A DNA stretch of 41,701 bases from Sphaerisporangium sp. (GTDB lineage: Bacteria > Actinomycetota > Actinomycetes > Streptosporangiales > Streptosporangiaceae), in contig JAOPYI010000302.1 in the NCBI GenBank assembly GCA_025964675.1, positions 1 through 41,701 on the forward strand, written 5' to 3'. Positions within the stretch are counted from its first letter, which is position 1; every line of letters starts with the position of its first letter. The position numbers and the translations under genes were made by a program. The notes under the pieces are model-generated. The model searched no databases, was not told the origin of the DNA, and was given only the letters and a program-made list of their open reading frames with translations. Shown in pieces: positions 8,745 to 17,709 of this stretch.

Positions 8745-9740
8745 ATGAAACGACCCACCCTGGAGGCTGTCGCCGCGCGCGCGGGCGTCTCCCGGGCGAC
8801 CGTCTCGCGGGTCGTCAACGGCCAGTCGACGGTCACCCCCGAGATCAGGGACACGGTGCTGCGGGCCGTGAGCGAGCTGGGGTACGTCCCGAACTCGGCC
8901 GCTCGCAGCCTGGTGACCCAGCGCACCGATTCCATCGCGCTGGTCATCTCCGAGCCCGCCACGAGGGTGTTCTCCGACGACCGGCTGTTCTCGATGGTGA
9001 TCCGCACGGTCAGCAGCGAGCTGGAGGCGGCCGACAAGCAGATCGTGCTCATGCTCGCCAGCTCGCCGCGCAGTCACGCTCGTGTGGAGCGTTACATTTC
9101 CGGCGGGCACGTCGACGGGGTCCTGCTCCTTTCCATGCACGGCGCCGACCCGCTGCCCACCGCCCTCACCCGCATGGGCGTGCCCGTCGTGTCGTACGGC
9201 AGGCCGGCGGTGGCCGTGGATCTGCCGTACGTCGACAACGACAACGTGGGCGGGGCGGAGGCGGCGGTCCGGCACCTGCTCCAGGGCGGCAGGCGGCGCA
9301 TCGCCACCATCGCGGGCCCGCAGGACATGATCGGCGGCCAGGATCGACTCACCGGCTACCGCGACGCCCTGCGCGGCTCCGACCGCCGGTCGATCGTCGC
9401 CACCGGCGACTTCACCCGCGGCTCCGGTACCGCCGCGATGCGGCAGCTCCTGGAGGACGACCCGGCGCTCGACGCCGTGTTCGCGGCGAACGACGCGATG
9501 GCGATCGGCGCGCTGCAGGCCCTGCGCCAGGCGGGACGCAGAGTGCCGGAGGACGTCGCCGTGATCGGCTTCGACGACATCGAGGCCGCGCGCTACACCG
9601 ATCCGCCGCTCACCACGGTGCGCCACCCGATCCCCGAACAGGCCGCCGCGATGGTGCGGCTGCTGCTGACCTCGTCGGAGGACCGCGCCGGCGACCACAT
9701 CATCCTGCCCAGCGAGCTGATCATCCGCGAGTCCGCCTGA
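8745..9740 (+). CDS. LacI-family transcriptional regulator, likely repressor of GH81
   Basis: This 331-aa protein has a LacI HTH at residues ~4-50 (TLEAVAARAGVSRATVSRVVNG, then GYVPNSAARSL with the minor-groove hinge helix). A periplasmic-binding-protein-like sensor domain follows (VDGVLLLSMHG, GRRRIATIAG, DAVFAANDAMAIGALQAL, VAVIGFDDIEAARYTDPPLTTV). The full-length form is the usual size for the family. ATG 8745 starts exactly at the HTH, with AGGG about 10 bases upstream. The frame is open back to 8499, but that stretch is Pro/Gly/Arg-rich non-homologous sequence that contains the operator. The divergent position and shared palindromes suggest it represses GH81 and itself, released by a beta-1,3-gluco-oligosaccharide. 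The inducer is inference. Confidence 0.92.
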   Translation: MKRPTLEAVAARAGVSRATVSRVVNGQSTVTPEIRDTVLRAVSELGYVPNSAARSLVTQRTDSIALVISEPATRVFSDDRLFSMVIRTVSSELEAADKQIVLMLASSPRSHARVERYISGGHVDGVLLLSMHGADPLPTALTRMGVPVVSYGRPAVAVDLPYVDNDNVGGAEAAVRHLLQGGRRRIATIAGPQDMIGGQDRLTGYRDALRGSDRRSIVATGDFTRGSGTAAMRQLLEDDPALDAVFAANDAMAIGALQALRQAGRRVPEDVAVIGFDDIEAARYTDPPLTTVRHPIPEQAAAMVRLLLTSSEDRAGDHIILPSELIIRESA

Positions 9741-9755
9741 CCACAGCGGACGAGG

Positions 9756-10973
9756 TCACATCTTCCGGCCGAGCGCTCCAGGGATGCGGTTCAGCACGCT
9801 GTAGGGCACGAGACCGTAGGCGTGGAAGTCGACCGCGTCGCCTCCCGCGGCCCTGACCGCGCGAACCTTCGCGGCGAGCCGGTCCTCTGAGTCGGTGTCG
9901 GGCCGGCCGGGCCGCAGGACCACCCGCAGCTCCCGGTCGTTGCCGACCGAGCGGCGGTAGGCGCCCACGTCGTCGGCCACCCGCGCGGCGTCCCTGGCGT
10001 AGGCGAGCACCCCGAAGGAAGGCACGAGGTCGCCGAGCGCGACCAGGTCCACACCGAGCTGCCAGGCGTCGTGCGCCGCGAGGCCCGCCGGGGGCAGCCC
10101 GTCGGCGTACCCCTTCCTGTGACCCGTGCCGTCCAGGAAGGTGAGCCGGGAGCCCTCCGCGGCCACCGCCGACGAGACCTCGCTGACCAGTGACGTCACT
10201 GTCTCCGAACGGGCCCTGGCGTACGCCACCACCTCGGGGCCGGCGTAGGCGGTGAGGGCGGCCCGGGTCACCTCGCCCTGCGCGGGGGGGTCGCCGTCGA
10301 GCACCCCGCCGACGATGCGGGCGCACTCCTCACGCGCGACCTCCGCCTTGACCCCGAGGTCGGCCGCCCGCCGCATGCACCACGAGCAGAAGCACAGGCC
10401 GAACAGGAACTCGTCCATCGGGCCGAGCGGGACGAAGCACCTCTCCTGCTGGTATCCCTGGGAGAACGTTCCGAAGTGCAGGGACTCGGCGACCACGCTG
10501 GTCACGCCCTGCCGTGCCACCGACCTGGCGAGCGCGACGGCGTACAGGCGGACGTCGGGGTGGGCGGGGCACAGGGCGGCGGGGAAGCCTCGCCCGCCGA
10601 AGCAGTCATGCACGGTGACGTCCGGGTTGGCGAGGCCGAGGGTGATGTTGTGCAGGAAGACCGTCCAGCCGTGCAGGGCCATCCCCCGGTCGGCCGCGGC
10701 CTCGCGCAGCACGGCGAGCGGCTCCCCCGCGGCACCCGGCTGCACGGGCGGCACCAGGCGGTGGCGCGCGAACAGGTCGGCGGGCGGCGGGAAGTGAACT
10801 CCGTCGGAGCGGATGGTCACCCGGGAGGCGCCGTGAGGGGTGACGTCGCGGGCCGCGTGGCAGGCGGCGGCGACCGTGACCTCACGCACGCCATACCCGG
10901 CGATCCGGTCGAGGACCTGGCCGACGCCCTCGTCTCGCACGTCCTCGACATAGACGTAAACCGAACCGTCCAA
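9756..10973 (-). CDS. Uncharacterised Cys-rich protein, possibly TIM-barrel enzyme
   Basis: I do not recognise a named family for this 405-aa protein. It starts with a beta strand followed by DRIAGYGVREVTVAAACHAARD, an (alpha/beta)8-like rhythm seen in hypothetical glycosidase-like actinomycete proteins. It has an unusual CxCxxC motif (C194, C196, C199 in FGLCFCSWC), further cysteines at 124, 135 and 179, an acidic candidate E163 (VAESLHFG) and D/H-rich segments near the C-terminus. There is no signal peptide or membrane segment. The start is TTG 10973: AAAGG lies 10 bases upstream and no ATG/GTG is in frame before a stop. It follows the kinase-DUF4173 gene by 37 bp on the same strand and converges on the LacI gene with a 15-bp gap. 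Function unknown. Confidence 0.75.
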   Translation of the reverse strand: MDGSVYVYVEDVRDEGVGQVLDRIAGYGVREVTVAAACHAARDVTPHGASRVTIRSDGVHFPPPADLFARHRLVPPVQPGAAGEPLAVLREAAADRGMALHGWTVFLHNITLGLANPDVTVHDCFGGRGFPAALCPAHPDVRLYAVALARSVARQGVTSVVAESLHFGTFSQGYQQERCFVPLGPMDEFLFGLCFCSWCMRRAADLGVKAEVAREECARIVGGVLDGDPPAQGEVTRAALTAYAGPEVVAYARARSETVTSLVSEVSSAVAAEGSRLTFLDGTGHRKGYADGLPPAGLAAHDAWQLGVDLVALGDLVPSFGVLAYARDAARVADDVGAYRRSVGNDRELRVVLRPGRPDTDSEDRLAAKVRAVRAAGGDAVDFHAYGLVPYSVLNRIPGALGRKM

Positions 10974-11010
10974 CGCAGCCGTGCCTTTCAGGGAGCCCGC
11001 TGTGAATGAC

Positions 11011-13731
11011 CTATGTTCCAGGTGACCCTATATCTTGACACCTTTGGGACGACGGCACCTGTAACGGGCGGGCGCGAAGCAGATCGCGGGCGTGCTCGCG
11101 GGCGAGGTTCCACCCGTTCCACGGCTCGGAGCCTCCCAGCCGGCTGACGATGACCATTTCATTCAGCAGGCAGCTGCGCATGGGCTCGGGGAGCCGGTCC
11201 ACCACGGGCACGGCCTCGGCCCCGAGATCGCTCAGATACTGGACGTCGAGCCTGGCGACGCCGCGCTTGTGGAGCTGGGTCTCCGCGACCCGCAGGTCGG
11301 GATTCCAGACGGCGAAGACCAGCAGCGAAAGGCCCGTCACCAGCACCAGCGTGCGGGGTAGCCAGGACGCTCCGCGACGCGCCAGCCGGACGCCCCCCGC
11401 GACCAGCACCAGCGCGAAGACCGCGCCGAGCCACCAGATGGCCGCCCCCACCGACGCCCGCAGCCGCGACAGGCCATAGGCGTCGGTGTAGAGGCCGAGA
11501 CGGTGCAGCGCCGAGGTGAGGATCACCATGGTCAGCCCGCACAGCAGCCCGAGCAGCCCCGCGAGCAGCCAGCGCTCCCGGCCCCTCGGCGCCAGCACCC
11601 CGGCGGCCACCGCGACGATGGCGAGCACGAACACGCTGACCGTGACCAGCTCGAAGAAGCCCGACCTGGCGTACTCGGCGTAGGTCAGCCCCGCGGTCTC
11701 CACGACCTTCCTGTTGCCGCCGAACAGCGTGGTGATCTGCACGGCCACGAAGGAGGCGAACAGCAGGTTCAGTGCCACCAGAGGCGTGAGCCACAGCGTA
11801 CGGCTGACGTGCCCGCGCAGGTTGGGGGTGACCGGCTCGACCGGCGGGCGCAGGGCGACGAGCGTCGCGGCGCCGACCATCGCGGCGAAGACGACGAACA
11901 CGAATAGGCGGAACGGCAGCGACGAGGCCCAGACCGGGGCCGTGAACACCCGCGCGACGAAAGAGGAGAAGACCGCGTCGGCGGAGGCGAAGAGCAGCCC
12001 GAAGACGACGATCAGCACCGCGGCCAGGCCGAGGCCGGCGAGTACGGGGGCGAGCCGCTGCCTCCGGTTGACGCCCTTCAGCGGCGCCGCGAGGAACCAC
12101 GGCAGCGGGAGGACCGCGAGGGCGACCGACAACCCTCCCCTGATCACCCCAAGCCAGCCGTGTCCGCCCCCTGACACCGCGAGCGCCGCCAGCCCGAACC
12201 CCGCGAGCAGCATGGGGGCGATCAGCCAGCCGGCGTCCCGGAACAGGACCACGGCCACCAGCGCGTACGCCAGCAGGCCGAACGCCGCCGTCCATGGAGT
12301 GATCCGGTGACGCGCCGCCGGAAGCACGGCCACCCCCGCCGCGACGGCCACGAGCGCGATCCCGAGCCCTGGCCTGCTGTACGGCAGCGCGACCGCCGCC
12401 AGGAGCCCGACCGCAGCCGCCAGGAACAGCAGCCTGCGAGGCGTCTCGGGGAGGTCCGGGCGCGGGAACAGCGGCGGCGGCACGTATCCCGACGCCGGCT
12501 TTCCCCCCGCCTGCGCGACGCCGGGGGCATCCGCGGGCGACGCGATATCGGCATCATCCTCACTCGGGGCGGACGGCTCGTCCCCGGTCTCCCGTGGTGG
12601 TTGTCCGGACTGGCGCACCGCGTCAGCGGCCCCGGTGAGGGGCTCTTCGCCGCCGCTCGCCTCGGGCGCGGTGGGCGCGACGGTGGTCTCGTCGGCTTGG
12701 GACCCTTCTCCGAGCGGCTCCGGCGCGTCACTCATGGCAGTCGTCCTTCCGGGAAGGTCGACGACCATGCGGCAGCCGACCGGGGAGTCGGCGACTCTGA
12801 TCGAGCCGCCATGCAGTTCGACGATCTCCTTGACGATGGCCAGGCCCAGGCCCGCGCCTCCCGCGTCGGCGGCCCGCGCGGTGTCGAGGCGAGAGAACCG
12901 CTCGAACACCCGGGGACGTTCCGGCTCGGGGATGCCCGGTCCCTGGTCGCTGACGCTGAGCCGCACGCCCGGGCCCTCGGGCCGCGCCTCCAGCCGGACC
13001 AGGCCGCCGGGCGGGCTGTGCCGCACGCCGTTGTCCAGCAGGTTGGCCAGCACTTGGCCGAGCAGCGCGGGATCGGCGTGGACGCCCAGCAGGGGGGAGA
13101 CCGCGCTCGACAGCGACACGTCGTCACGCGCGAGGCTGGCCTCCCGTACGGCCTGGTCGCAGAGCGGTCCGAGCTCCACAGGCTCGGGCTCGATGGGCCT
13201 GGCGCCGGAGTCCAGCCGCGACAGGTCGAGCAGCTGGGCCACCAGGCGGCCGAGGCGCTCGGTCTGGGCTAGGGCCGTGCTCAACGTGGCGAGGTCGGGC
13301 GCCGACACGCCGTCGAGGATGTTCTCCAGCACCGCCTGCAGCCCGGTGATCGGCGTACGCAGCTCGTGGCTGACGTTGGCCACCAGCTCGCGGCGCTGCC
13401 GGTCGACCTCGGCGAGGTCGGCCGCCATCGCGTTGAAGGCCCGTGCCAGCTCGCCGACCTCGTCGCGGGAGGTGGCCCTGACCCGCATGCCGTACCGGCC
13501 CTTGGCGATGGTCTGGGCGGCGGCGGCCATCTCGCGCAGCGGCCTGGTCATGCCCCGGCCGAGCAGCTGCACCATGCCGAGGCTCAGGAGCGCGGCGAGG
13601 CCCATGCGCACCGACGCGACGACGCCGAGGGAGCGGCCGTACTCGTTGATGGCGAAGGCCGTGGCGACGGCCAGCAGGATGACCAAGCCGATCTTGATCT
13701 TGATCCGGCCGAGGAAGTCGAGTGGCCTCAC
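11011..13731 (-). CDS. Sensor histidine kinase fused to DUF4173-like membrane protein
   Basis: Residues 1-332 are a compact sensor kinase. It has two membrane segments (~13-30, ~41-58), a HAMP domain, a HisKA box with H122 (VANVSHELRTPITG), N box (LANLLDNGVRHSPPGG), G1 (DQGPGIPEPE) and G2 (GGAGLGLAIVKEI). An acidic, Pro/Ala-rich linker (~335-430) joins it to a ~475-aa multi-pass membrane protein with the features of DUF4173 (FASADAVFSSFV, ALHRLGLYTDAYGLSRLR). In relatives I would expect two adjacent genes. Here the frame continues without a stop, and ATG 12735 at the junction has GGAAGGA upstream, so the second half may also be made alone. The start GTG 13731 overlaps the regulator stop (GTGA), so phosphotransfer to that regulator is expected. 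The sensed signal is unknown. Confidence 0.85.
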   Translation of the reverse strand: MRPLDFLGRIKIKIGLVILLAVATAFAINEYGRSLGVVASVRMGLAALLSLGMVQLLGRGMTRPLREMAAAAQTIAKGRYGMRVRATSRDEVGELARAFNAMAADLAEVDRQRRELVANVSHELRTPITGLQAVLENILDGVSAPDLATLSTALAQTERLGRLVAQLLDLSRLDSGARPIEPEPVELGPLCDQAVREASLARDDVSLSSAVSPLLGVHADPALLGQVLANLLDNGVRHSPPGGLVRLEARPEGPGVRLSVSDQGPGIPEPERPRVFERFSRLDTARAADAGGAGLGLAIVKEIVELHGGSIRVADSPVGCRMVVDLPGRTTAMSDAPEPLGEGSQADETTVAPTAPEASGGEEPLTGAADAVRQSGQPPRETGDEPSAPSEDDADIASPADAPGVAQAGGKPASGYVPPPLFPRPDLPETPRRLLFLAAAVGLLAAVALPYSRPGLGIALVAVAAGVAVLPAARHRITPWTAAFGLLAYALVAVVLFRDAGWLIAPMLLAGFGLAALAVSGGGHGWLGVIRGGLSVALAVLPLPWFLAAPLKGVNRRQRLAPVLAGLGLAAVLIVVFGLLFASADAVFSSFVARVFTAPVWASSLPFRLFVFVVFAAMVGAATLVALRPPVEPVTPNLRGHVSRTLWLTPLVALNLLFASFVAVQITTLFGGNRKVVETAGLTYAEYARSGFFELVTVSVFVLAIVAVAAGVLAPRGRERWLLAGLLGLLCGLTMVILTSALHRLGLYTDAYGLSRLRASVGAAIWWLGAVFALVLVAGGVRLARRGASWLPRTLVLVTGLSLLVFAVWNPDLRVAETQLHKRGVARLDVQYLSDLGAEAVPVVDRLPEPMRSCLLNEMVIVSRLGGSEPWNGWNLAREHARDLLRARPLQVPSSQRCQDIGSPGT
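12733..12750 (-). promoter_or_regulatory. Internal ribosome-binding site and ATG at the kinase/DUF4173 junction
   Basis: On the minus strand, GGAAGGA (12750-12744) is followed after eight bases by ATG AGT GAC (ATG at 12735-12733), in frame with the kinase. It would start a 574-aa DUF4173-like protein ending at 11011. The purine-rich site at exactly this junction looks like a remnant or still active start of a separate gene. Confidence 0.5.
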
Positions 13732-14411
13732 GGCCTCACCAGCGCGTATCCGACGCCGTGGATCGTACGGACGATGCCCGCGCCGAGCTTGCGGCGCAGC
13801 GCCCGTATGTGGCTGTCGACGGTACGGGTGGCGGCGGCCTCAGAGAATCCCCATATGTCGGACAGCAGCCGTTCACGCTCGAAGACATGGCCTGGACGTT
13901 CCGCGAGACGCCTCAGCAGGTCGAACTCGGTACGGGTGAGCTGGGCCTCCGCCCCGCGTACGAAGACCCTGCGCTCGGCGGTGTTGATCTCGACGTCGCC
14001 GACGCGGATCACCGTGTCCTCATGCGCGAGCTGGGCGGCCCGTTCGACCCTGCGCAGCAGCGCGTGGATCCGCGCGACGAGCTCCCGCATGCTGAACGGC
14101 TTGGTGATGTAGTCGTCGGCGCCGACACCGAGCCCCACCAGCAGGTCGGTCTCCTCGCCGAGCGCGGTCAGCATCAGCACCGGGACGGGGCGGGCGGCCT
14201 GCATGCGCCGGCACACCTCGACGCCGTCGAGGCCCGGCAGCAGCCGGTCGAGGACGACCAGGTCGGGCTCCGCCCTCGCGTACGCCGCCAGCGCCTCCTC
14301 GCCGTCCCCCGCGATACGGACGTCGAAGCCCTCGGCGAGGAGGCGGCTCCGCAGGGCCAACGCGATGGTGCTGTCGTCCTCGACCACGAGGATGCGCCGC
14401 TGGTCTGTCAC
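13728..14411 (-). CDS. OmpR-family response regulator
   Basis: This is a 227-aa two-domain regulator. The receiver has acidic residues at positions 11-13 (VVEDDST), phosphoacceptor D55 (VVLDRLLPGLDG) and K104 (YITKPFSM). The C-terminal ~95 residues are a winged helix of OmpR type (LTRTEFDLLRRLAERPGHVF, RTVDSHIRALRRKLG, IRTIHGVGYALV). It is the partner of the overlapping kinase gene (GTGA, 4 bp) and its DNA targets are not evident. The start GTG 14411 has no good Shine-Dalgarno sequence, so a leaderless transcript is possible. Confidence 0.93.
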   Translation of the reverse strand: MTDQRRILVVEDDSTIALALRSRLLAEGFDVRIAGDGEEALAAYARAEPDLVVLDRLLPGLDGVEVCRRMQAARPVPVLMLTALGEETDLLVGLGVGADDYITKPFSMRELVARIHALLRRVERAAQLAHEDTVIRVGDVEINTAERRVFVRGAEAQLTRTEFDLLRRLAERPGHVFERERLLSDIWGFSEAAATRTVDSHIRALRRKLGAGIVRTIHGVGYALVRP

Positions 14412-14497
14412 GCAGGGAAGCCTAGGACCCGCTCGTGCAGACGGTCAGAACCAATATGTGCAGATCTGATGCAGCCTTGGTCGGCTTCGCTTCCGGC

Positions 14498-16150
14498 TCA
14501 CAGCTCCGCTCGGAGGTCGCGCTTGAGGATCTTGCCGACGGCGTTGCGCGGCAGGGCCTCCAGGATCTCCAGCCGCTCGGGGAACTTGTAGGACGCGATG
14601 CCCTTCTCCCGGAGGAAGTCCACCAGCGACCCCAGGTCGACCTCGTCTCGTGGAACGACGAAGGCGCACACCTTCTCGCCCAGTACCACGTCCGGGTAGC
14701 CGACGATCGCCACCTCCACCACGGCAGGGTGCCCGGCCAGCAGGGCCTCCAGCTCGGCCGCGGCGATGTTCATGCCGCCCCGGATGACCAGGTCCTTGGC
14801 ACGGTCGACGAACCTGAGGTAACGCCCCTCAGGCCCGGCGATCTCGAACACGTCACCGGTGATGAGGTAGCCGTCCTCGTCGAAGGGGTCCGCGTCGGCC
14901 GTGCCCGCGAGGTAGCCGGCGAAGACGGTGGGCCCGGACAGGCGCAGTTCCCCCGGGCGCCCGGGCTCGGTGATCTCCTCGCCGGAGGCCGGGTCGACGA
15001 GCTTCACGCGCGTGGCGGCGAGGGTGCCGGGCCAGGCGCCTCCGGGAACGCCCGGTCTCGGGAAGAACCGGGCGCGCTCCTCAGGGTCCGGGATGTTCAC
15101 CGGATCGGAGAGCAGCGCGATGCCCTCGTTGGACCCGAAGAAGTTGATGACGGCGATGCCGTGCCGCTCCTGCCAGCCCTTCACCATCCACGGCGGGAGC
15201 GGCGCGGAACCGGAGCCGATGCGGGTCAGCGAGGAGATGTCGTACCGGCCCAGGATCTTTGGGTCCCGCAGCAGCATGGTGAGCAGCGCCGGCGGGGCGA
15301 GGGTGTAGGTGACCCGCTCCTCGGTGATCTGGTCGAGGTAGACGAGCAGGTCGAACGGGTGATGCTGCACCAGCTGGAACCCGGTGCGCAGCCAGGGCAG
15401 GAACGCGCCGCCGATCCCGGCCATGTTCACCATGGGGAACGGGTTGAGCACCACGTCCTCGCCGTTCAGCGAGGGCGCCGCGGTGGTGTTCGACTCGACG
15501 GCGAACCAGTCGTAGTGGCACCGGGGCACGCCCTTCGGCGTCGCCTCCGTCCCGGAGGTCCAGCAGATGGTCACGCAGTCGTTCGGGTCGGTCGCAAGGC
15601 CCTTGAGGTGCGCCGCGAGCGGGGCGAGGTCGGCCCTCGCGGTCTCGAGGTCCCGAACGGGGTCACCCCAGGCCAGCACGACCGGAGGCGCGGGGACGTC
15701 GAGCCTGCGGACGATCTCGGCGTTGTCGCGGTCGCCGACCCGCTCTGCGGTGACGAACGCCCTGACGGCGGCCAGGGTGATGACCTGCGTCAGCTCGTAC
15801 TCGCGGTACTGCACCGGAAGGGGCGTGACCACGGCGCCGATCCTGGCCACGGCGAGAAAGGTCGCCGCCAGCTCGACGCTGTTCGGAAGCTGGACCGCGA
15901 CCACATCGCCCTGGGCGACACCGGTCTCCACCAGGACCGCGGCGATCCTGTCCACCTCGGTGTCCAGCTCGGCCCAGGTCAGCCGTCTGGCGGGGCCATC
16001 CATCAGGCTGGGCTTGTTGGGCGGGTCGACGATCGCCACGGCGTCCGGCCGAGCGCCGACCTGATCGGTGAACAGCCGGTCGACGGTGTCGCCGGTCCAC
16101 CATCCACCCGAGGTGAAACGCTGAACCTGCTTTGCAGGGTGCAGCCTCAT
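14498..16150 (-). CDS. AMP-forming acyl/aryl-CoA ligase (adenylate-forming enzyme)
   Basis: This 550-aa member of the ANL superfamily activates a carboxylate as acyl-AMP, usually then transferring it to CoA. The ATP P-loop is WTSGTEATPKG at 197-207. Later core motifs are FFGSNEG and GYLITGDVFE, the hinge/A8 region RGGMNIAAAELE, and the catalytic Lys K540 in NAVGKILKRDL. Residues such as CHYDWFAVESN and NPFPMVNMAG recall aryl-acid or medium-chain ligases, but I cannot name the substrate. The start ATG 16150 has GGGAG six bases upstream; the frame stays open ~40 codons further without homology. It is divergent from an LLM-class oxidoreductase and separated from it by 297 bp. Confidence 0.88.
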   Translation of the reverse strand: MRLHPAKQVQRFTSGGWWTGDTVDRLFTDQVGARPDAVAIVDPPNKPSLMDGPARRLTWAELDTEVDRIAAVLVETGVAQGDVVAVQLPNSVELAATFLAVARIGAVVTPLPVQYREYELTQVITLAAVRAFVTAERVGDRDNAEIVRRLDVPAPPVVLAWGDPVRDLETARADLAPLAAHLKGLATDPNDCVTICWTSGTEATPKGVPRCHYDWFAVESNTTAAPSLNGEDVVLNPFPMVNMAGIGGAFLPWLRTGFQLVQHHPFDLLVYLDQITEERVTYTLAPPALLTMLLRDPKILGRYDISSLTRIGSGSAPLPPWMVKGWQERHGIAVINFFGSNEGIALLSDPVNIPDPEERARFFPRPGVPGGAWPGTLAATRVKLVDPASGEEITEPGRPGELRLSGPTVFAGYLAGTADADPFDEDGYLITGDVFEIAGPEGRYLRFVDRAKDLVIRGGMNIAAAELEALLAGHPAVVEVAIVGYPDVVLGEKVCAFVVPRDEVDLGSLVDFLREKGIASYKFPERLEILEALPRNAVGKILKRDLRAEL

Positions 16151-16215
16151 CGCGTACTCCCATCGATGGATGGAGCGACACACTACGAAGACAGAAGCCA
16201 GCGGGTCAATGGCGG

Positions 16216-16335
16216 GACATGTCGAAGTGGATCTCCCGGCGTTCCAGCAACTCAGCGTGCAGGGAGCGTCCATGGCCGAGTATCTGCAAATGACAGGCGA
16301 TCAGCGTATGGCCCATGAAATGTCTCACACGGACA
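16216..16335. promoter_or_regulatory. Candidate operators in a divergent promoter region
   Basis: Two dyads share TGTC/GACA half-sites: GACATGTC at 16216-16223 and TGTC-N7-GACA at 16321-16335. A further GGGACA occurs at 16344-16349. They lie between the divergent ligase and LLM-oxidoreductase genes. No regulator is adjacent. TetR- or GntR-type binding would be a guess. Confidence 0.3.
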
Positions 16336-16447
16336 GTGGTGCGGGACATCCTTCATAGGGTTGACTATGCGTCTCGCGAGGACGGTGCCGGAGGCATGCC
16401 GTACGAGGCACGACGGCTCTCCCCGGGCTATGGCAGGAGCGTTACAC

Positions 16448-17392
16448 ATGAGGCTCAGCGTCTCTCTCGGGCTGTGGCAGGACCGCCCGGCGAGCGAGGC
16501 GGTGCGGACCGCTCAGATCGCGGACGAGCACGGCTACCCCGAGGTGTGGGTGGGCGAGATGGCGACGTACGACGCCTTCGCCCTGGCCACCGCGATCGGC
16601 GCGCGGACACGCCAGATAGCGCTCACCGTCGGGCCGCTGGCTGTGACCGTGCGGGACCCCATGATGATCGCGATGGGAGCCGCCTCGGTCGCCGACCTCA
16701 CCGGCAGGCAGGTGAACGTCGCGCTCGGCACCTCCAGTCCGGTGGTGGTCGAGGAGTGGCACGGCCGGTCCAGGGCCGGTTCCTCCACGGCGCTGCGCGA
16801 GGCCGTACAGGCGCTCCGGCCGCTGCTCGACGGGGAGAGGTCCGACTTCTCCGGCGCTCAACTGACCAGCGAGGGGTACCGGCTGCGGCTTCCCGCTCCC
16901 CGGTCGGAGATCACCGTCGCCGCCTTCGGCCCGGCGGCGGTCGCCAGCGCCGCGCTCGCGGACCGCATGGTGCTCAACCTCCTCACCCCGGCCTCCGCCG
17001 CCCGGCTGATCACCGACCTGCGCCTGCTGGCCCCCGCCACGCGGGTCGCGGCGTGGGTGACGGCCGCCGTGGACCCCGGCCCGGCCGCGATCGAGCAGAT
17101 CCGCCGCGGCGTGCTGCCATACCTGGCCGCGCCCGGTTACGGCGAGATGTTCGCGGAGGCCGGTTTCCAGGACGTGGTGTCGTTCGCCAGGACCCGGCCG
17201 CACCCGAAGGAGTTGCTCGCCAGGATCCCCGACGCCCTGCTGGAGTGCGTAGCCCTCATCGGCGACTCGGTCGAGATCATGGACCGCCTGGACGCCTACG
17301 CGGAGGCGGGCGTCGACGAGGTGGCGCTCGTGCCCGCCAGCACCGACACCGACCCCTGCGGCGAGGCGACGCTCAAGGCCCTCGCCGACTAG
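16448..17392 (+). CDS. LLM-class (luciferase-like, probably F420-dependent) oxidoreductase
   Basis: This 314-aa protein has the start and rhythm of bacterial luciferase-like TIM-barrel enzymes: MRLSVSLGLWQDRP, AQIADEHGYPEVWVGEMATYDAF, TRQIALTVGPLAVTVRDPMMIAMGAASVADLTGRQVNVALGTSS, and the C-terminal DEVALVPASTD. In actinomycetes such proteins generally use cofactor F420 or FMN. The substrate cannot be read from sequence. ATG 16448 has AGGAG nine bases upstream; open frame back to 16361 lacks homology. The divergent acyl ligase may belong to the same pathway, judged only from the shared intergenic region. Confidence 0.85.
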   Translation: MRLSVSLGLWQDRPASEAVRTAQIADEHGYPEVWVGEMATYDAFALATAIGARTRQIALTVGPLAVTVRDPMMIAMGAASVADLTGRQVNVALGTSSPVVVEEWHGRSRAGSSTALREAVQALRPLLDGERSDFSGAQLTSEGYRLRLPAPRSEITVAAFGPAAVASAALADRMVLNLLTPASAARLITDLRLLAPATRVAAWVTAAVDPGPAAIEQIRRGVLPYLAAPGYGEMFAEAGFQDVVSFARTRPHPKELLARIPDALLECVALIGDSVEIMDRLDAYAEAGVDEVALVPASTDTDPCGEATLKALAD

Positions 17393-17500
17393 TCGTCCAC
17401 GTGCGAGAGCGGAACTCCTGCCGGACGGCCACACGTTGAAGGGAGGACGCAGAATGGGCGGTGGGGACCACCCCCGCTCGGCGAACAGAAAGGCCCGGCA

Positions 17501-17692
17501 ATGTCGCCACTCGCTAAGTACTACGTGGGCGCGGGGATCGCCTCCCTGCTCGCCCTTCTCATACTGCCGTCCCCGGTGAGCTGGATCCTCGTCCTGGTCG
17601 TGCTGGCCGGCCCGGTCGCGGCCTACTTCATGCTGGACGAGTCGCAGCGCGCCCGGCTCCGCCGGATCCGGCGGCGCCAGATCGGCGGCTGA
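17501..17692 (+). CDS. Small two-helix membrane protein
   Basis: This 63-aa protein has two adjacent hydrophobic segments (about residues 8-23 and 26-45) and a strongly basic tail (RARLRRIRRRQIGG), predicting a hairpin in the membrane with both ends in the cytoplasm. AAAGG lies 8 bases before ATG 17501. Small basic-tailed proteins of this type are common in actinomycetes and mostly have no assigned function. It follows the LLM gene by 108 bp and ends before a strong hairpin. Confidence 0.72.
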   Translation: MSPLAKYYVGAGIASLLALLILPSPVSWILVLVVLAGPVAAYFMLDESQRARLRRIRRRQIGG

Positions 17693-17709
17693 CCGCGGCC
17701 GTGACGAGC

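Noticed and set aside
11035-11065. Plus-strand promoter TTGACA followed by TGTAAC
   Set aside because: It would drive transcription antisense into the kinase-DUF4173 gene, the spacing is 19 bp and the -10 is weak.
14435-16318. 627-codon plus-strand frame across the acyl ligase
   Set aside because: Antisense shadow of an intact adenylate-forming enzyme; composition is non-protein-like.
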